From contig CAXDRX010000007.1 in NCBI GenBank assembly GCA_963991985.1, positions 20,467-84,466 of the forward strand: DNA of 64,000 nt, written 5' to 3'. This DNA comes from MED-G17 sp963991985 (GTDB lineage: Bacteria > Bacteroidota > Bacteroidia > NS11-12g > UBA9320). The notes under the pieces were generated by a model. The model was not told where the DNA came from and did no database searches. It was given only the letters and a program-made list of their open reading frames with translations. Made by a program: the position numbers and the translations under genes. This document shows positions 27,543 through 37,304 of this stretch, in pieces (within the stretch, counting starts at the first letter, position 1; every line of letters starts with the position of its first letter).

Positions 27543-30500
27543 ATGTTTAATAAATTCATATGCTCAACTCTTTTATTGCTTTCCGGTTGGAATGCTTTTG
27601 GCCAGTCAAACTTCGGTGAGATAAGAGGAAAAATTGTTGATGCCACCAACAAACAACCTTTGGATTATGCCGAATTAGTAGTGAAGAAAGATGGGATTAC
27701 AAAAGGAGGCGCCATAAGTGATGAACAAGGAAATTATTACATCAAAGCCCTAGAACCAGGGGTTTATTCGGTGGAGGCTTTCTATCAGGGTTTCAACAAT
27801 TATAAAGCAACAGGGATTGAGGTTAACTCCGATAGAATTTCATTTTGGAACATCCAAATGCCCAAATCTGAAACAGGACAGCAGCTAAAAACATTCATTG
27901 TAAAATCAGGAAAGCCATTGGTCAACAAAGACAAAAACCAAAAAACGCTCAATAGCAATGACATCAAAAAATTACCCGTTCGAGGAGCAGGAGGCATTGC
28001 ACTTACGGCATCGGGTGTAAACAGAAGTGCTGGTGGAGGAATTTCTTTTTCAGGACAAAGAACAGACGGAACGGCGGTATTTATTGATGGTGTTCGGGTG
28101 ATTGGCACCTCGAGTGTTACCCAGGCATCACAGGGTCAAATTGACATCATCCAATCAGGTGTCCCCGCCCAATACGGAGACTTTACTGGGGGAGCCATTA
28201 GCATTACCACTAAAGGGCCTACAAGAAGCTTCCAAAAAAGTTTAGAAGTCATTTCATCGAGCCCCTTTGATCCCTATCATTACAACCTCATAGAAGGTTC
28301 AATGAGTGGACCGTTGATCATCAAAAACAAAGGAGGAGGAAAAGATGAATTCGTGCGACTTGGATACAACTTGGCAGGACAATTGAACTATAGAAATGAT
28401 CCTCGACCAGTTGTGGGCGGAGGTCTTTACGTGGTAAAAGACGACGTACTGAAAAATTTGGAAGACAATCCGCTTACCTTCAACCCCGTTGGTGGAGGTT
28501 TTATTGCTAGCTCCTCTTTCCTTTCGGCAAATGACCTAGAACAAAGAAGGGCGACCGAAAATAGAGATCAATTGACCGGCATAGCCCAAGCCAAATTAGA
28601 ATATCAACCCAATAAAAATACGACCATTTCTCTTTACGGCAGTTACAACCATTCAGATTTCTACAACTTCTCCAGAAGTCAATATTTGATGAACTATAAC
28701 AATTTCTCAAAAGCCATCAATCAAACCTATCGAACCTATTTAAAGTTCACGCAAAGACTCAACAGCTCAAGCGATTATAAAGACAAAAAAGAAGAAAAGC
28801 CACTCATCACCGACGCATTCTACACCATTCGCCTAGATTATCAACACCAACAAGAAAGAGATTTCAATGAGCGACATGGCGAAAACCTTTTTCAATATGG
28901 TCATGTCGGAAAATTTACAACCTATCGAAGACCGAGTTACAATTACGTGCGGGAAGCAACCAAGTTTATAGACCAAAATGGTGATACCGTTGTGAGACAA
29001 GGATTTTACGAAAGACAAAGAGACGATGTAGATACACTTGTAACCTACTCAGCGAGTGATTACAACCCTTTGAGAGCCAATTACAACAAGTACCTTTTTG
29101 ACAATGTTTCCTCCATTTTTAATGGTAGCTTTAGCAATATTATTCAGATTCAACAATTGCAAGGAATCCTCAATGGCAGAGATGTTCCCATTGCTTATTC
29201 TTTATGGCTAAATCCAGGCAACGGAAACAACAGCTATCAAAAAGCCAATTTTGAGAGAGTTTCAGCATACGCCATTGGAGAAGCTAGTTTAAATTTCAAA
29301 AATCGCCACGACATTCAATTTGGATTGTATTATGAGCAAAGCTTTTCTAGCCGTTGGGCGGTAGGTGCATCAGGCCTTTGGGTCCTCATGGATCAATTGG
29401 CAAATTCCCATTTAGACAACCTAGAAAGAACCAAATCAAATGGTATAGTATATGGCGGAATACACCGCTACGACCAAAATGGAATGTTTATGGATACGGT
29501 TGATTATGCAAGACGAGTAGACAAAAGCAGGCAAAAAGTATTTGACCAAAGATTAAGAGACTTTTTGATCAGTAGCGGTGCAAAAGACATCTATGGACGT
29601 GACATAACAGAAAGTAGCAACATCGACATAAATGCCCTGGACCCCTCAACATTCTCTATCGATATGTTTAGTGCGGATGATCTTTGGAATGAAGGTCAAT
29701 CATACATTAGTTATTTTGGATATGACTACAAGGGAAACAAAACCTATAAAAGATTTAGCATAGAAGACTTTCTAAACGATTCTCTGATGAGACCTCAAGG
29801 AGCCTTTGCACCAATTTATTCGGCCGCATGGATTCAAGACAAATTTGCTTTTAAAGATCTCATATTGAGAGTTGGTGTTCGGGTCGAAAGGTTTGATGCA
29901 AACCAGCCCGTTTTAAAAGATGCCTATGGTCTATATCCTATGCAAACGGCATCTGAAATATCAAGTATCAAAGGTATACCCATTACCCACCCAGACAACA
30001 TCGGAGATGATTTTGTTGTCTATGGAGACAACACCAAAAATCAAACAAGAATTTTGGGTTATCGAAAAGACAATCAGTGGTTCGATGCCAATGGTTTGGA
30101 AATAGATAATCCGGAACTCATTGCCAAGGAAACCGCAAGCGGACAAATCGAACCTTTTTTGGTTGACCCAGAAAATGATGATATCGTTCCGCAGTCTTTC
30201 AAAGATTATGAACCAACCTTGAATGTATTGCCACGTATTTGGTTTTCGTTCCCAATCAACAAAGAAGCACAATTCTTTGCCAACTATGACGTATTGGCAC
30301 AAAGACCCAACAACATTTTTGTTCCTACCTCCACCTTTTTCTTTTTGGAACAAACCCAAGGTGGCACCATCAACAATGCAGCTATTTTGCCAAGAATTAG
30401 AACAAACTTTGAATTGGGATTCAAACAACAACTTTCAGACAATTCCGCTTTAAGCCTTATTGCCGCCTATGCAGAAACCAAGAATGATTTCGGCCTCCTT

Positions 30501-31310
30501 AGATTGTATGGCGCCTATCCCATCGCCTATAATCATACTGCAAACATTGATTTTTCTACCACCAAGCAATTTAAGGTGGAATATGAATTGAGGGCAGATG
30601 AAGATTCTAGAACTTCCATGCAGGCCAACTACACCCTCCTTTTTGCCGATGGTACTGGCTCCAACATCAATTCGCAAGCTGCATTGATTGCTGCCAACCA
30701 ACCCAACCTGAGAAGTTTGTACCCCTTAGACGTTGATTACCGACACAACATTACTGCAACCATAGATTATCGTTTCAAAAATGGAAAATCTTACAAAGGT
30801 CCAGTGGTAGGAAAAAAAGGAACACCCATTTTAGAAAACTTTGGGGGCTCATTTATCGTAAGAGCAAGATCTGGTGGACCTTACACACGAAATGCCCAAG
30901 CAACAGGTGCAGCATTGGAAGGCGTTGCTCAAAGATCACAAATTTTAGGAAATCCCTTCGGATCAAGACTACCGTGGCAGTTTACTGCAGACATGAATCT
31001 GGCAAAAACCTTTCGAGTGAAAAAAGGAAACACCAAAGATAAATTTCATAATCCTTATGTAAATGTGACCACTTATCTATGGGTTCAAAACTTATTCAAC
31101 CAAAAGGTAATCAACAGTGTTTATAGATTTACAGGACTTCCTGAAGATGATGGATTTCTCAACTCAGAACAAGGACAACAATTTATTCAACAACAAATTG
31201 ATCAAAGACAACAAATTGCACTGGTGGATTTGTATAACGCCAAAGTTCAAAACCCATTCAACTACTTAACCCCTCGACAAATTAGATTAGGAATTAGATT
31301 AAACTTTTAA
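27543..31310 (+). CDS. TonB-dependent receptor-like outer-membrane protein with carboxypeptidase-regulatory-like N-domain
   Basis: A 1255-residue outer-membrane barrel. The signal peptide covers about residues 1-20 (ending NAFGQ). A carboxypeptidase-D regulatory-like beta domain follows (about 25-110; GEIRGKIVDATNKQPLDYAE ... GVYSVEAFYQGF). The plug is at about 130-250, with IKKLPVRGAGGIALTASGV, AVFIDGVRVIG and PAQYGDFTGGAISITTKG. The long barrel ends in IRLGIRLNF with a terminal Phe. No SusD-type partner lies beside it. Instead the next genes encode a giant T9SS cargo and a PorV/PorQ-type barrel, so its role may be in surface assembly more than glycan uptake (inference). The gap to the cargo gene is three bases. 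Confidence 0.9.
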   Translation: MFNKFICSTLLLLSGWNAFGQSNFGEIRGKIVDATNKQPLDYAELVVKKDGITKGGAISDEQGNYYIKALEPGVYSVEAFYQGFNNYKATGIEVNSDRISFWNIQMPKSETGQQLKTFIVKSGKPLVNKDKNQKTLNSNDIKKLPVRGAGGIALTASGVNRSAGGGISFSGQRTDGTAVFIDGVRVIGTSSVTQASQGQIDIIQSGVPAQYGDFTGGAISITTKGPTRSFQKSLEVISSSPFDPYHYNLIEGSMSGPLIIKNKGGGKDEFVRLGYNLAGQLNYRNDPRPVVGGGLYVVKDDVLKNLEDNPLTFNPVGGGFIASSSFLSANDLEQRRATENRDQLTGIAQAKLEYQPNKNTTISLYGSYNHSDFYNFSRSQYLMNYNNFSKAINQTYRTYLKFTQRLNSSSDYKDKKEEKPLITDAFYTIRLDYQHQQERDFNERHGENLFQYGHVGKFTTYRRPSYNYVREATKFIDQNGDTVVRQGFYERQRDDVDTLVTYSASDYNPLRANYNKYLFDNVSSIFNGSFSNIIQIQQLQGILNGRDVPIAYSLWLNPGNGNNSYQKANFERVSAYAIGEASLNFKNRHDIQFGLYYEQSFSSRWAVGASGLWVLMDQLANSHLDNLERTKSNGIVYGGIHRYDQNGMFMDTVDYARRVDKSRQKVFDQRLRDFLISSGAKDIYGRDITESSNIDINALDPSTFSIDMFSADDLWNEGQSYISYFGYDYKGNKTYKRFSIEDFLNDSLMRPQGAFAPIYSAAWIQDKFAFKDLILRVGVRVERFDANQPVLKDAYGLYPMQTASEISSIKGIPITHPDNIGDDFVVYGDNTKNQTRILGYRKDNQWFDANGLEIDNPELIAKETASGQIEPFLVDPENDDIVPQSFKDYEPTLNVLPRIWFSFPINKEAQFFANYDVLAQRPNNIFVPTSTFFFLEQTQGGTINNAAILPRIRTNFELGFKQQLSDNSALSLIAAYAETKNDFGLLRLYGAYPIAYNHTANIDFSTTKQFKVEYELRADEDSRTSMQANYTLLFADGTGSNINSQAALIAANQPNLRSLYPLDVDYRHNITATIDYRFKNGKSYKGPVVGKKGTPILENFGGSFIVRARSGGPYTRNAQATGAALEGVAQRSQILGNPFGSRLPWQFTADMNLAKTFRVKKGNTKDKFHNPYVNVTTYLWVQNLFNQKVINSVYRFTGLPEDDGFLNSEQGQQFIQQQIDQRQQIALVDLYNAKVQNPFNYLTPRQIRLGIRLNF

Positions 31311-31313
31311 GAC

Positions 31314-34300
31314 ATGAAATATACTTTTAGCCTCATTGCCTTACTGCTTACCGTAGCCTTATTTGGTAAAGAAAATATCTGGGACGGTCCCAAAGTAGTT
31401 AAACCAAAAATACAACAAAATCACCGTCTAATGAAGTTTGCCTTCGATTGTGAGCCAGCCTCCCAACAAGCAGATTTGGACATCAATAATGTACGTACAC
31501 GAATTTTAAATGGAGGAGATATGTGGTGGGATTTGTCCAATGCTAGATACGAAATCCCTAAAGTTGAAGACCTCAACGACGTAAGAAAAAATTCGATGTT
31601 CGCAGGAGCCATTTGGGTAGGTGGACAGGATGCAGGCAACAACTTAAGATTGGCAGCAATGACCTATCGGCAGTCCGGTTCAGACTTTTGGCCCGGTCCA
31701 TTGGATACAGTCACTGCCAATACCGAAGCCAGCAGATGCGATGACTGGGACAATATCTACAAAGTAAATGGACAGGACATCATAGATCATTACGACGACT
31801 TCAAAGAGGGTGTTTTGGCTGCAGCAAAAAATTCAATCGCGGAATGGCCTGCCGAAGGTAAAAACATCAATGAGCCACAATACATTGCACCCTTTTTCGA
31901 TTACGACAATAATGGTTATTACGACCCCCTAGCAGGAGACTACCCGATTCTTCAGAATGAATGTAGAGGTTCAACCATAGACAATAGCAAAAATTTGCCG
32001 GAAGATCAGCCAGACCAAATGCTGTTTTTTGTTTACAACGACAAAGGAAACATTCACTCTGAAAGTCAAGCAGAACCCATAGGTTTGGAGTTGCAAACTA
32101 CAGCATTTGCCTATCAAACAAATGATGAAATCAACAACATGACCTTCTATAAAACCCGGATCATCAATCGCGGTTTTTCAGAACTTTACAATACCTACTT
32201 TGGTCAATGGGTAGATCCCGACCTTGGAAACTACAATGACGATTATGTGGGTTGCGATGTAGGATTAAGTTTGGGTATTTGCTACAATGGGGATGACAAT
32301 GATGAAGGAATCCGTGGATATGGTCTTAACCCTCCTTCTGTAGGAGTAGACTTTTTTGAAGGTCCCAAAACAGACACCGTAATCAATGGCATACCCACCC
32401 AAATTGAATTGGGAATGTCTTATTTCTGTTATTACAACAATGATTTCAATCCCGTCAATGGAAATCCACAATTGCCTATCCATTACTATTATTACCTGAG
32501 TGGAAGATGGAAGAATGGAGATTTTTGGACGAGAGGAGGCAACGGCGTTGGTGGAACAGAAAGAACCAAGTACATGTTTCCTTTTGATACCGACCCAAAC
32601 TTCAAAGACAATTGGGACGAACGCCAAGCAGGTAACGCAGTAGGAGACCGTCGATTCCTCCAATCTTCCGGACCTTTCACCTTGAAGCCTGGAGCCGTAA
32701 ACAATATTACTGTTGGTGTTGTATGGGCAAGAGCGAGCACAGGCGGTGCCATTGGATCTCTTGGATTGTTGAGAGAATCTAGCCGAAAAGCACAAGTTTT
32801 ATTCAACAACTGCTTCGATATACTAAACGGGCCAGATGCGCCCAAAGTGGATCTGCAGGAACTGGACCAAACACTTGTATTTAATTTTTATGATTATGAC
32901 AACGACCGGGTGGAAAAATACGAGGAAAAATTTGTTGATGATCAGAGCAATGAAAGAAAATACACCTTCCAAGGGTATCGAGTTTATCAGCTTGCGAGTG
33001 CTTCTGTGAGCAAAAGTGATCTCGATGATCCTTCAAAAGCCGTAGAAATAGCACAAGTAGATTTAGACGATAACATTATTCGTCTTGTCAATCAAAAATA
33101 TGACGAAGACCTCAGTCAAGACTTACCTGTATTAAAAATTGATGGCAAGGACAATGGACTCGAGCACAGTTTTATCATCACAGAAGATGCATTCGCTAAG
33201 GGCGCCAACAAACGTCTGGTAAACAATAGAAAATATTATTATACAGTTGTTAGCTACGGAGCATTGCCAGGATACTATAAACAAGAATATATTCAAGGTA
33301 GAAAAAGTACAGATGTGACTGCAATACCACACAAAACAGAATCGGAAAATTTTGGAACCAAAATAAACGGTCAATATGGATCTGGCCCAAGCATTACAAG
33401 AATTGATGGCCAAGGAAATGGAGGCAATAATTTGGAACTTTCACAAGAATCGGTAAATGCTATTCTGAATAGCACTGAAAATAAGGTAGACAATCCGACT
33501 TATCAAGCAGGTATGGGACCTGTAAACATTACCGTCATAGATCCCCTCAAAGTTCCCAAAGGAAATTTTGAAATCTCTTTGGTTGAAACCCCCATCAATG
33601 CCAATAATTTTGTGAGAAATCGAGATGGAATAGTCGACTCCAATACGCGCTGGTTTCTGGTACGATTCAACGAAAATGGACTCAATGATACTGTTTTTTC
33701 CGACACCAGTATCAATTACCTTAACGATCAACTTATTTTGGCTTCCACTACAGAGAATACCGCTCTAGATTGGGGCTTAGCCGTTACCATAAGACAGGTA
33801 AGTGACCCTGGGGATGCGGAAGACCAAACCAATGGTTTCATAGACAACGAGGATTTGATCGTAGAATGGGAGGACGATTCCAAGCAATGGCTCACCGCTA
33901 TCCAAGACAACGACAACGGCGGATGGTACGACTGGATTCGATCAGGAACCAATGGCAAGAATGACGGGTTCAATGACATGTCCATCCATGACTACGGAAT
34001 AGGTAACGTATCTTTCGATCAATTTCAGCGTTTTGAAAAAATCTGGCCCGGACAATTCGGTGGTGGACGGATAGCTCCATATGCCTTGGCCTCCCGAAAT
34101 ACGCGAATGCAACAGCCCGAAAGCCCAAACAGCAGAATCCATGGAGTTGCTTACGAAGGACTTGCACCTGCAAGCCAGAACAACGGAACACAACTTGCCA
34201 ACATAGCAAGTGTCGATTTGGTTATTACACCCGATAGAAATTTGTGGACCCGAGTCCCAGTAATCGAAATGGGCGAAGAAGCAAGTTTTAATGATGGTGG

Positions 34301-35264
34301 CAAACAAAAATTTGACTTGAGAGATCATGTGTCCATTGACCAATTTGGAAATGAAAATTCAGAAGATGGTATCGGACTATCTTGGTTCCCAGGGTATGCA
34401 TTAAATGTGGAAACAGGAGAAAGATTGAACATAATTATATCGGAGGATTCTAGACAAAAGCAAAACAATGGCGATGACCTCAAATGGAACCCAACTTCGA
34501 GCGAAGATCGAATGGGCAACAGTTACCCAACTTTTGGTGGAAGACACTATATTTATATCTTAGGAAGCTATGAAGGACTGCCCGCACAAGCCTATCCAAA
34601 GCAACCTACATGTCAAGGACCCAACTGCTCCTCAAGTGCAAAAATTTTGCGAGATATTCTTTCCAATGCAGGCCAAGCAAGCTCCCCAAGCACAAGGGAT
34701 ATCGAATTTAGAAAAGTATTTTTCCAGTGTATGTGGGTAATCCCAAGTTTTTTAAGCTCCGGATACCAAATGGAAGGACCCTACGGAATGACACCTCCCA
34801 GTAAAATGAAACTTAGAATAAGAGCCAGCAAAAAATATAAATTTGATCCAAACGACGCAGACAGCGAAAATGATGACAACCCAAAATTCACATTCAATAC
34901 AAACGACATCTTTACGGACTTCTCCCCAAAAACAGGAGAAGCCTCAGTAGAGAAAATACAAATTGTACCCAACCCCTATTACGCTCAATCAGGCATATAC
35001 GAAAGCAGCCCAGTATCCAATAAGGTAAAGTTCACCAACTTACCTCCCAAATGCACCATTTCTATTTACACCCTAGATGGCGCTTTGGTCAATAGGTTCA
35101 AAAAAGAAGACGAAGGAACAATACTGGAATGGAATTTAAAAAATAGCGCACGCGTCCCCATTTCAAGCGGTCTATACATCATTCACGTAGATGCAGGAGA
35201 TTTGGGTGAAAAAGTGCTTAAATGGATGGGAATCATGAGACAATTAGACCTAGATTCATTTTAA
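31314..35264 (+). CDS. Large secreted protein (1316 aa) with a T9SS type A-like C-terminal domain
   Basis: A secreted protein of unknown function. The signal peptide is at about residues 1-18 (FSLIALLLTVALFGK). Most of the chain is Asp/Asn/Gly-rich with many acidic, calcium-site-like stretches such as FDYDNNGYYDPLAGDYP (near 200) and YNDDYVGCDVGLS (near 310). Fibronectin-like beta segments follow around 560-670. The last ~100 residues start with VPNPYYAQSGIYE, contain ISIYTLDGALV and end SGLYIIHVDAGDLGEKVLKWMGIMR, a CTD-type sorting signal of a variant I associate with large conserved Bacteroidota surface proteins. Encoded between the TonB-dependent receptor and the PorV/PorQ-type protein with short gaps, so the three are probably one operon. 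Confidence 0.85.
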   Translation: MKYTFSLIALLLTVALFGKENIWDGPKVVKPKIQQNHRLMKFAFDCEPASQQADLDINNVRTRILNGGDMWWDLSNARYEIPKVEDLNDVRKNSMFAGAIWVGGQDAGNNLRLAAMTYRQSGSDFWPGPLDTVTANTEASRCDDWDNIYKVNGQDIIDHYDDFKEGVLAAAKNSIAEWPAEGKNINEPQYIAPFFDYDNNGYYDPLAGDYPILQNECRGSTIDNSKNLPEDQPDQMLFFVYNDKGNIHSESQAEPIGLELQTTAFAYQTNDEINNMTFYKTRIINRGFSELYNTYFGQWVDPDLGNYNDDYVGCDVGLSLGICYNGDDNDEGIRGYGLNPPSVGVDFFEGPKTDTVINGIPTQIELGMSYFCYYNNDFNPVNGNPQLPIHYYYYLSGRWKNGDFWTRGGNGVGGTERTKYMFPFDTDPNFKDNWDERQAGNAVGDRRFLQSSGPFTLKPGAVNNITVGVVWARASTGGAIGSLGLLRESSRKAQVLFNNCFDILNGPDAPKVDLQELDQTLVFNFYDYDNDRVEKYEEKFVDDQSNERKYTFQGYRVYQLASASVSKSDLDDPSKAVEIAQVDLDDNIIRLVNQKYDEDLSQDLPVLKIDGKDNGLEHSFIITEDAFAKGANKRLVNNRKYYYTVVSYGALPGYYKQEYIQGRKSTDVTAIPHKTESENFGTKINGQYGSGPSITRIDGQGNGGNNLELSQESVNAILNSTENKVDNPTYQAGMGPVNITVIDPLKVPKGNFEISLVETPINANNFVRNRDGIVDSNTRWFLVRFNENGLNDTVFSDTSINYLNDQLILASTTENTALDWGLAVTIRQVSDPGDAEDQTNGFIDNEDLIVEWEDDSKQWLTAIQDNDNGGWYDWIRSGTNGKNDGFNDMSIHDYGIGNVSFDQFQRFEKIWPGQFGGGRIAPYALASRNTRMQQPESPNSRIHGVAYEGLAPASQNNGTQLANIASVDLVITPDRNLWTRVPVIEMGEEASFNDGGKQKFDLRDHVSIDQFGNENSEDGIGLSWFPGYALNVETGERLNIIISEDSRQKQNNGDDLKWNPTSSEDRMGNSYPTFGGRHYIYILGSYEGLPAQAYPKQPTCQGPNCSSSAKILRDILSNAGQASSPSTRDIEFRKVFFQCMWVIPSFLSSGYQMEGPYGMTPPSKMKLRIRASKKYKFDPNDADSENDDNPKFTFNTNDIFTDFSPKTGEASVEKIQIVPNPYYAQSGIYESSPVSNKVKFTNLPPKCTISIYTLDGALVNRFKKEDEGTILEWNLKNSARVPISSGLYIIHVDAGDLGEKVLKWMGIMRQLDLDSF

Positions 35265-35278
35265 TTTTAAATACAATA

Positions 35279-36367
35279 ATGAAGAAAATATACATACTTT
35301 TCATTGCAGTTTTTTGGATGCACTCGTTTAGCCGCGCTGGCAACGAAGACCGAATTGGACAGGCAGGTGCCACGCAACTTAGCATCAATTCATGGGCCCA
35401 ATCTGCGGGTTTGGGATATGGATATATACCTATGGTTAGGGGTCTTGAATCTATGTTCCTCAATGTGGGTGGTTTGGCATTTACAGAACAAACAGAAATC
35501 GGCTTTTCGAGAAGCAATTGGCTGAGAGGCACAGACATAAATATCAATACATTCGGTATTGCACAGAGAATTGGTGCCGAAGGTGTTTTAGGAATCTCCG
35601 TAATGTCTATGGACATTGCAGACATTGAAATTACAACTGTTTCAAGCCCAGATGGAGGAATTGGAACTTACAAGCCAAGTTTTAACAATTTGGCCCTAGC
35701 CTATTCCCAACGATTTACTTCATCTATCTCAGGAGGTGTATTGCTGAGGGGATTTTCCGAAGGATTGCCCAATGCCAAAGCACAGGGTTTGGCGATAGAT
35801 GCAGGCATAAGTTATGTTACAAGTGCCAACAAAGATGACAAACTAAAAAGAGATGATATTAAATTTGGCATTAGTTTAAAAAACGTCGGTCCAGACTCGA
35901 GGTACACTGGCGATGCATTCGCAGTAAGAACAACAAATGATGAAGTAACAACAGAAGAAAAGTTTACCTATGCCATAAGAACTGCTCTTTTTAACCTACC
36001 CACTATTTTCAATGTAGGTTTTGCTTATGATCTTAAATTAGACAAAACAGAAGAAACCTATTTTCATCGATTGACCCCTACCCTAAATTTTACTTACCAT
36101 GCCTTCAAAAACAATCAACTAACCGGGGGGCTGGAATATGGATATAAAAATTTATTAATGCTTCGAGCAGGGTTTGCGCATGAAAAAGGTATTTATGACT
36201 ATGAGTCAAGAAGAAATGTCTACACAGGTATTATGGGTGGTATAACCATCTTGGCACCTGTTTCAAAAGGAAGTCATTCCAAATTTGCTCTGGACTATTC
36301 TTATCGACATACCAACCCATTCTCGGGAACCCATAATTTGGGTATTCGTCTGATTGTTGGTGAATAA
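35279..36367 (+). CDS. PorV/PorQ-family outer-membrane protein
   Basis: A 362-residue barrel with a signal peptide (about 1-19, ending SFSRAG). Family marks are RIGQAGATQLSINSWAQSAGLG, VRGLESMFLNVGGLAF and TEIGFSRSNWLRGTDI, and the last strand ends LGIRLIVGE. PorV binds T9SS cargos after translocation and passes them to the attachment complex; PorQ has a related role (established). The frame opens 57 bases earlier inside the cargo gene, but ATG at 35279 starts directly at the leader. Placement right behind a giant T9SS cargo suggests a dedicated shuttle for it (inference). A strong terminator hairpin follows at 36392-36421. Confidence 0.87.
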   Translation: MKKIYILFIAVFWMHSFSRAGNEDRIGQAGATQLSINSWAQSAGLGYGYIPMVRGLESMFLNVGGLAFTEQTEIGFSRSNWLRGTDININTFGIAQRIGAEGVLGISVMSMDIADIEITTVSSPDGGIGTYKPSFNNLALAYSQRFTSSISGGVLLRGFSEGLPNAKAQGLAIDAGISYVTSANKDDKLKRDDIKFGISLKNVGPDSRYTGDAFAVRTTNDEVTTEEKFTYAIRTALFNLPTIFNVGFAYDLKLDKTEETYFHRLTPTLNFTYHAFKNNQLTGGLEYGYKNLLMLRAGFAHEKGIYDYESRRNVYTGIMGGITILAPVSKGSHSKFALDYSYRHTNPFSGTHNLGIRLIVGE

Positions 36368-36378
36368 ATGCATTTCAT

Positions 36379-36386
36379 TATTTTTG
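36379..36386 (+). promoter_or_regulatory. Candidate greA promoter (TTG-N19-TAnnTTTG)
   Basis: TATTTTTG at 36379-36386 matches TAnnTTTG, with TTG at 36357-36359 at 19 bases spacing, inside the accepted range for the phylum. The predicted start of transcription is only a few bases before the terminator-like hairpin at 36392. Confidence 0.5.
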
Positions 36387-36391
36387 AATTT

Positions 36392-36421
36392 AGTTGTCTT
36401 GCAAGGGACAACTTTTTTTTT
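36392..36421 (+). terminator. Rho-independent terminator or greA leader attenuator
   Basis: AGTTGTC (36392-36398) pairs perfectly with GACAACT (36407-36413), with an 8-base loop, followed by a run of nine T (36413-36421). It terminates the receptor/cargo/PorV-type operon. Because a good promoter box lies just upstream of it, it may also sit at the very 5' end of greA mRNA. Confidence 0.8.
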
Positions 36422-36438
36422 CTACATTATCAGACATC

Positions 36439-36912
36439 ATGGCCAAGATAAATTATATGACAAAGGACGGTTTTGAAGACCTTAAAAAAGAAATCGAATA
36501 CTTGAGGACGAAAGAAAGGCCAAGTATTTCAAGACAGATAGCAGAAGCGAGAGACAAAGGAGATCTTTCCGAAAATGCAGAATATGATGCGGCTAAGGAA
36601 GCTCAAGGTCTTCTAGAAGCAAAAATTGCAAAGCTGGAGACAATTTTGGCTAGTTCGAGAATTATGGACACCAGTAAGGTAGATTCAAGTAAAGTGAATA
36701 TACTCAGCACGGTTAAATGTAAAAATTTAAAAATCAATAAAGAGGTACAATTTACCATCGTTTCGGAAAAGGAGGCCAACCTAAAACAGAACAAAATATC
36801 GTCAAGCTCGCCCATAGGAAAAGCTTTACTGGGCAAAAAGGTCGGTGACTCTATTGAAGTAAAGGTTCCAGCGGGGCTCGTAGGATTCGAAATTCTAGAA
36901 ATAACATTGTAG
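36439..36912 (+). CDS. greA: Transcription elongation factor GreA
   Basis: A 157-residue factor that stimulates transcript cleavage by backtracked RNA polymerase. The N-terminal coiled coil (about 1-75) carries KDGFEDLKKEIEYL and the tip region with the conserved DLSENAEYDAAKEAQ. The C-terminal globular FKBP-like domain has SSPIGKALLGKKVGDSIEVKVP. The usual GreA length supports ATG at 36439 (MAKINYMT) over the longer frame that begins in the terminator. Its TAG stop overlaps the GTG start of the HIT gene by one base, so the two are coupled. Confidence 0.97.
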   Translation: MAKINYMTKDGFEDLKKEIEYLRTKERPSISRQIAEARDKGDLSENAEYDAAKEAQGLLEAKIAKLETILASSRIMDTSKVDSSKVNILSTVKCKNLKINKEVQFTIVSEKEANLKQNKISSSSPIGKALLGKKVGDSIEVKVPAGLVGFEILEITL

Positions 36913-37304
36913 TGGCCTCAATTTTTAGCAAAATTATTTCAGACGAACTACCCGCTTACAAAATTACTGAAAACCAATACTGCTTGGCTTTTTTAGATAT
37001 TTTTCCAATCAAGAAAGGCCATACATTGGTTGTACCAAAAAAGGAAATAGATAAGTTTACCAATCTAGACGAAATTTATTACCAAGAGTTAATGAAGCTC
37101 TCAAAAAAAATTGCCATTGCACTGGAAAAAACAATACCCTGTCTAAGAGTAGGAATGGCAATCGTTGGCTTGGAAATACCTCATGCCCACATTCATCTCG
37201 TTCCTTTGGATCACCCAAATGACATAGACTTTACCAAAGAAAAACTAAAATTTACTGAATTGGAATTTTCAAAAATAGCATCAGACATCCGAAAGAATCT
37301 CTAA
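36912..37304 (+). CDS. HIT-family nucleotide hydrolase/transferase
   Basis: A 130-residue histidine-triad protein with the HxHxH motif at H91, H93 and H95 (HAHIHLVP) and an N-terminal IFSKIISDELPAYK typical of the HINT branch; these enzymes hydrolyse purine-nucleoside phosphoramidates or related substrates. The start is GTG sharing a base with the greA stop. The greA-HIT pair is common in Bacteroidota to my knowledge. Its stop (37302-37304) overlaps that of the convergent XRE/S24 gene. Confidence 0.93.
   Translation: MASIFSKIISDELPAYKITENQYCLAFLDIFPIKKGHTLVVPKKEIDKFTNLDEIYYQELMKLSKKIAIALEKTIPCLRVGMAIVGLEIPHAHIHLVPLDHPNDIDFTKEKLKFTELEFSKIASDIRKNL

Noticed and set aside
29961..30431. 156-codon minus-strand frame
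   Set aside because: Antisense within the TonB-dependent receptor gene; low-complexity composition.
32265..32795. 176-codon minus-strand frame
   Set aside because: Antisense to the conserved 1316-aa T9SS cargo, with no leader or family pattern.
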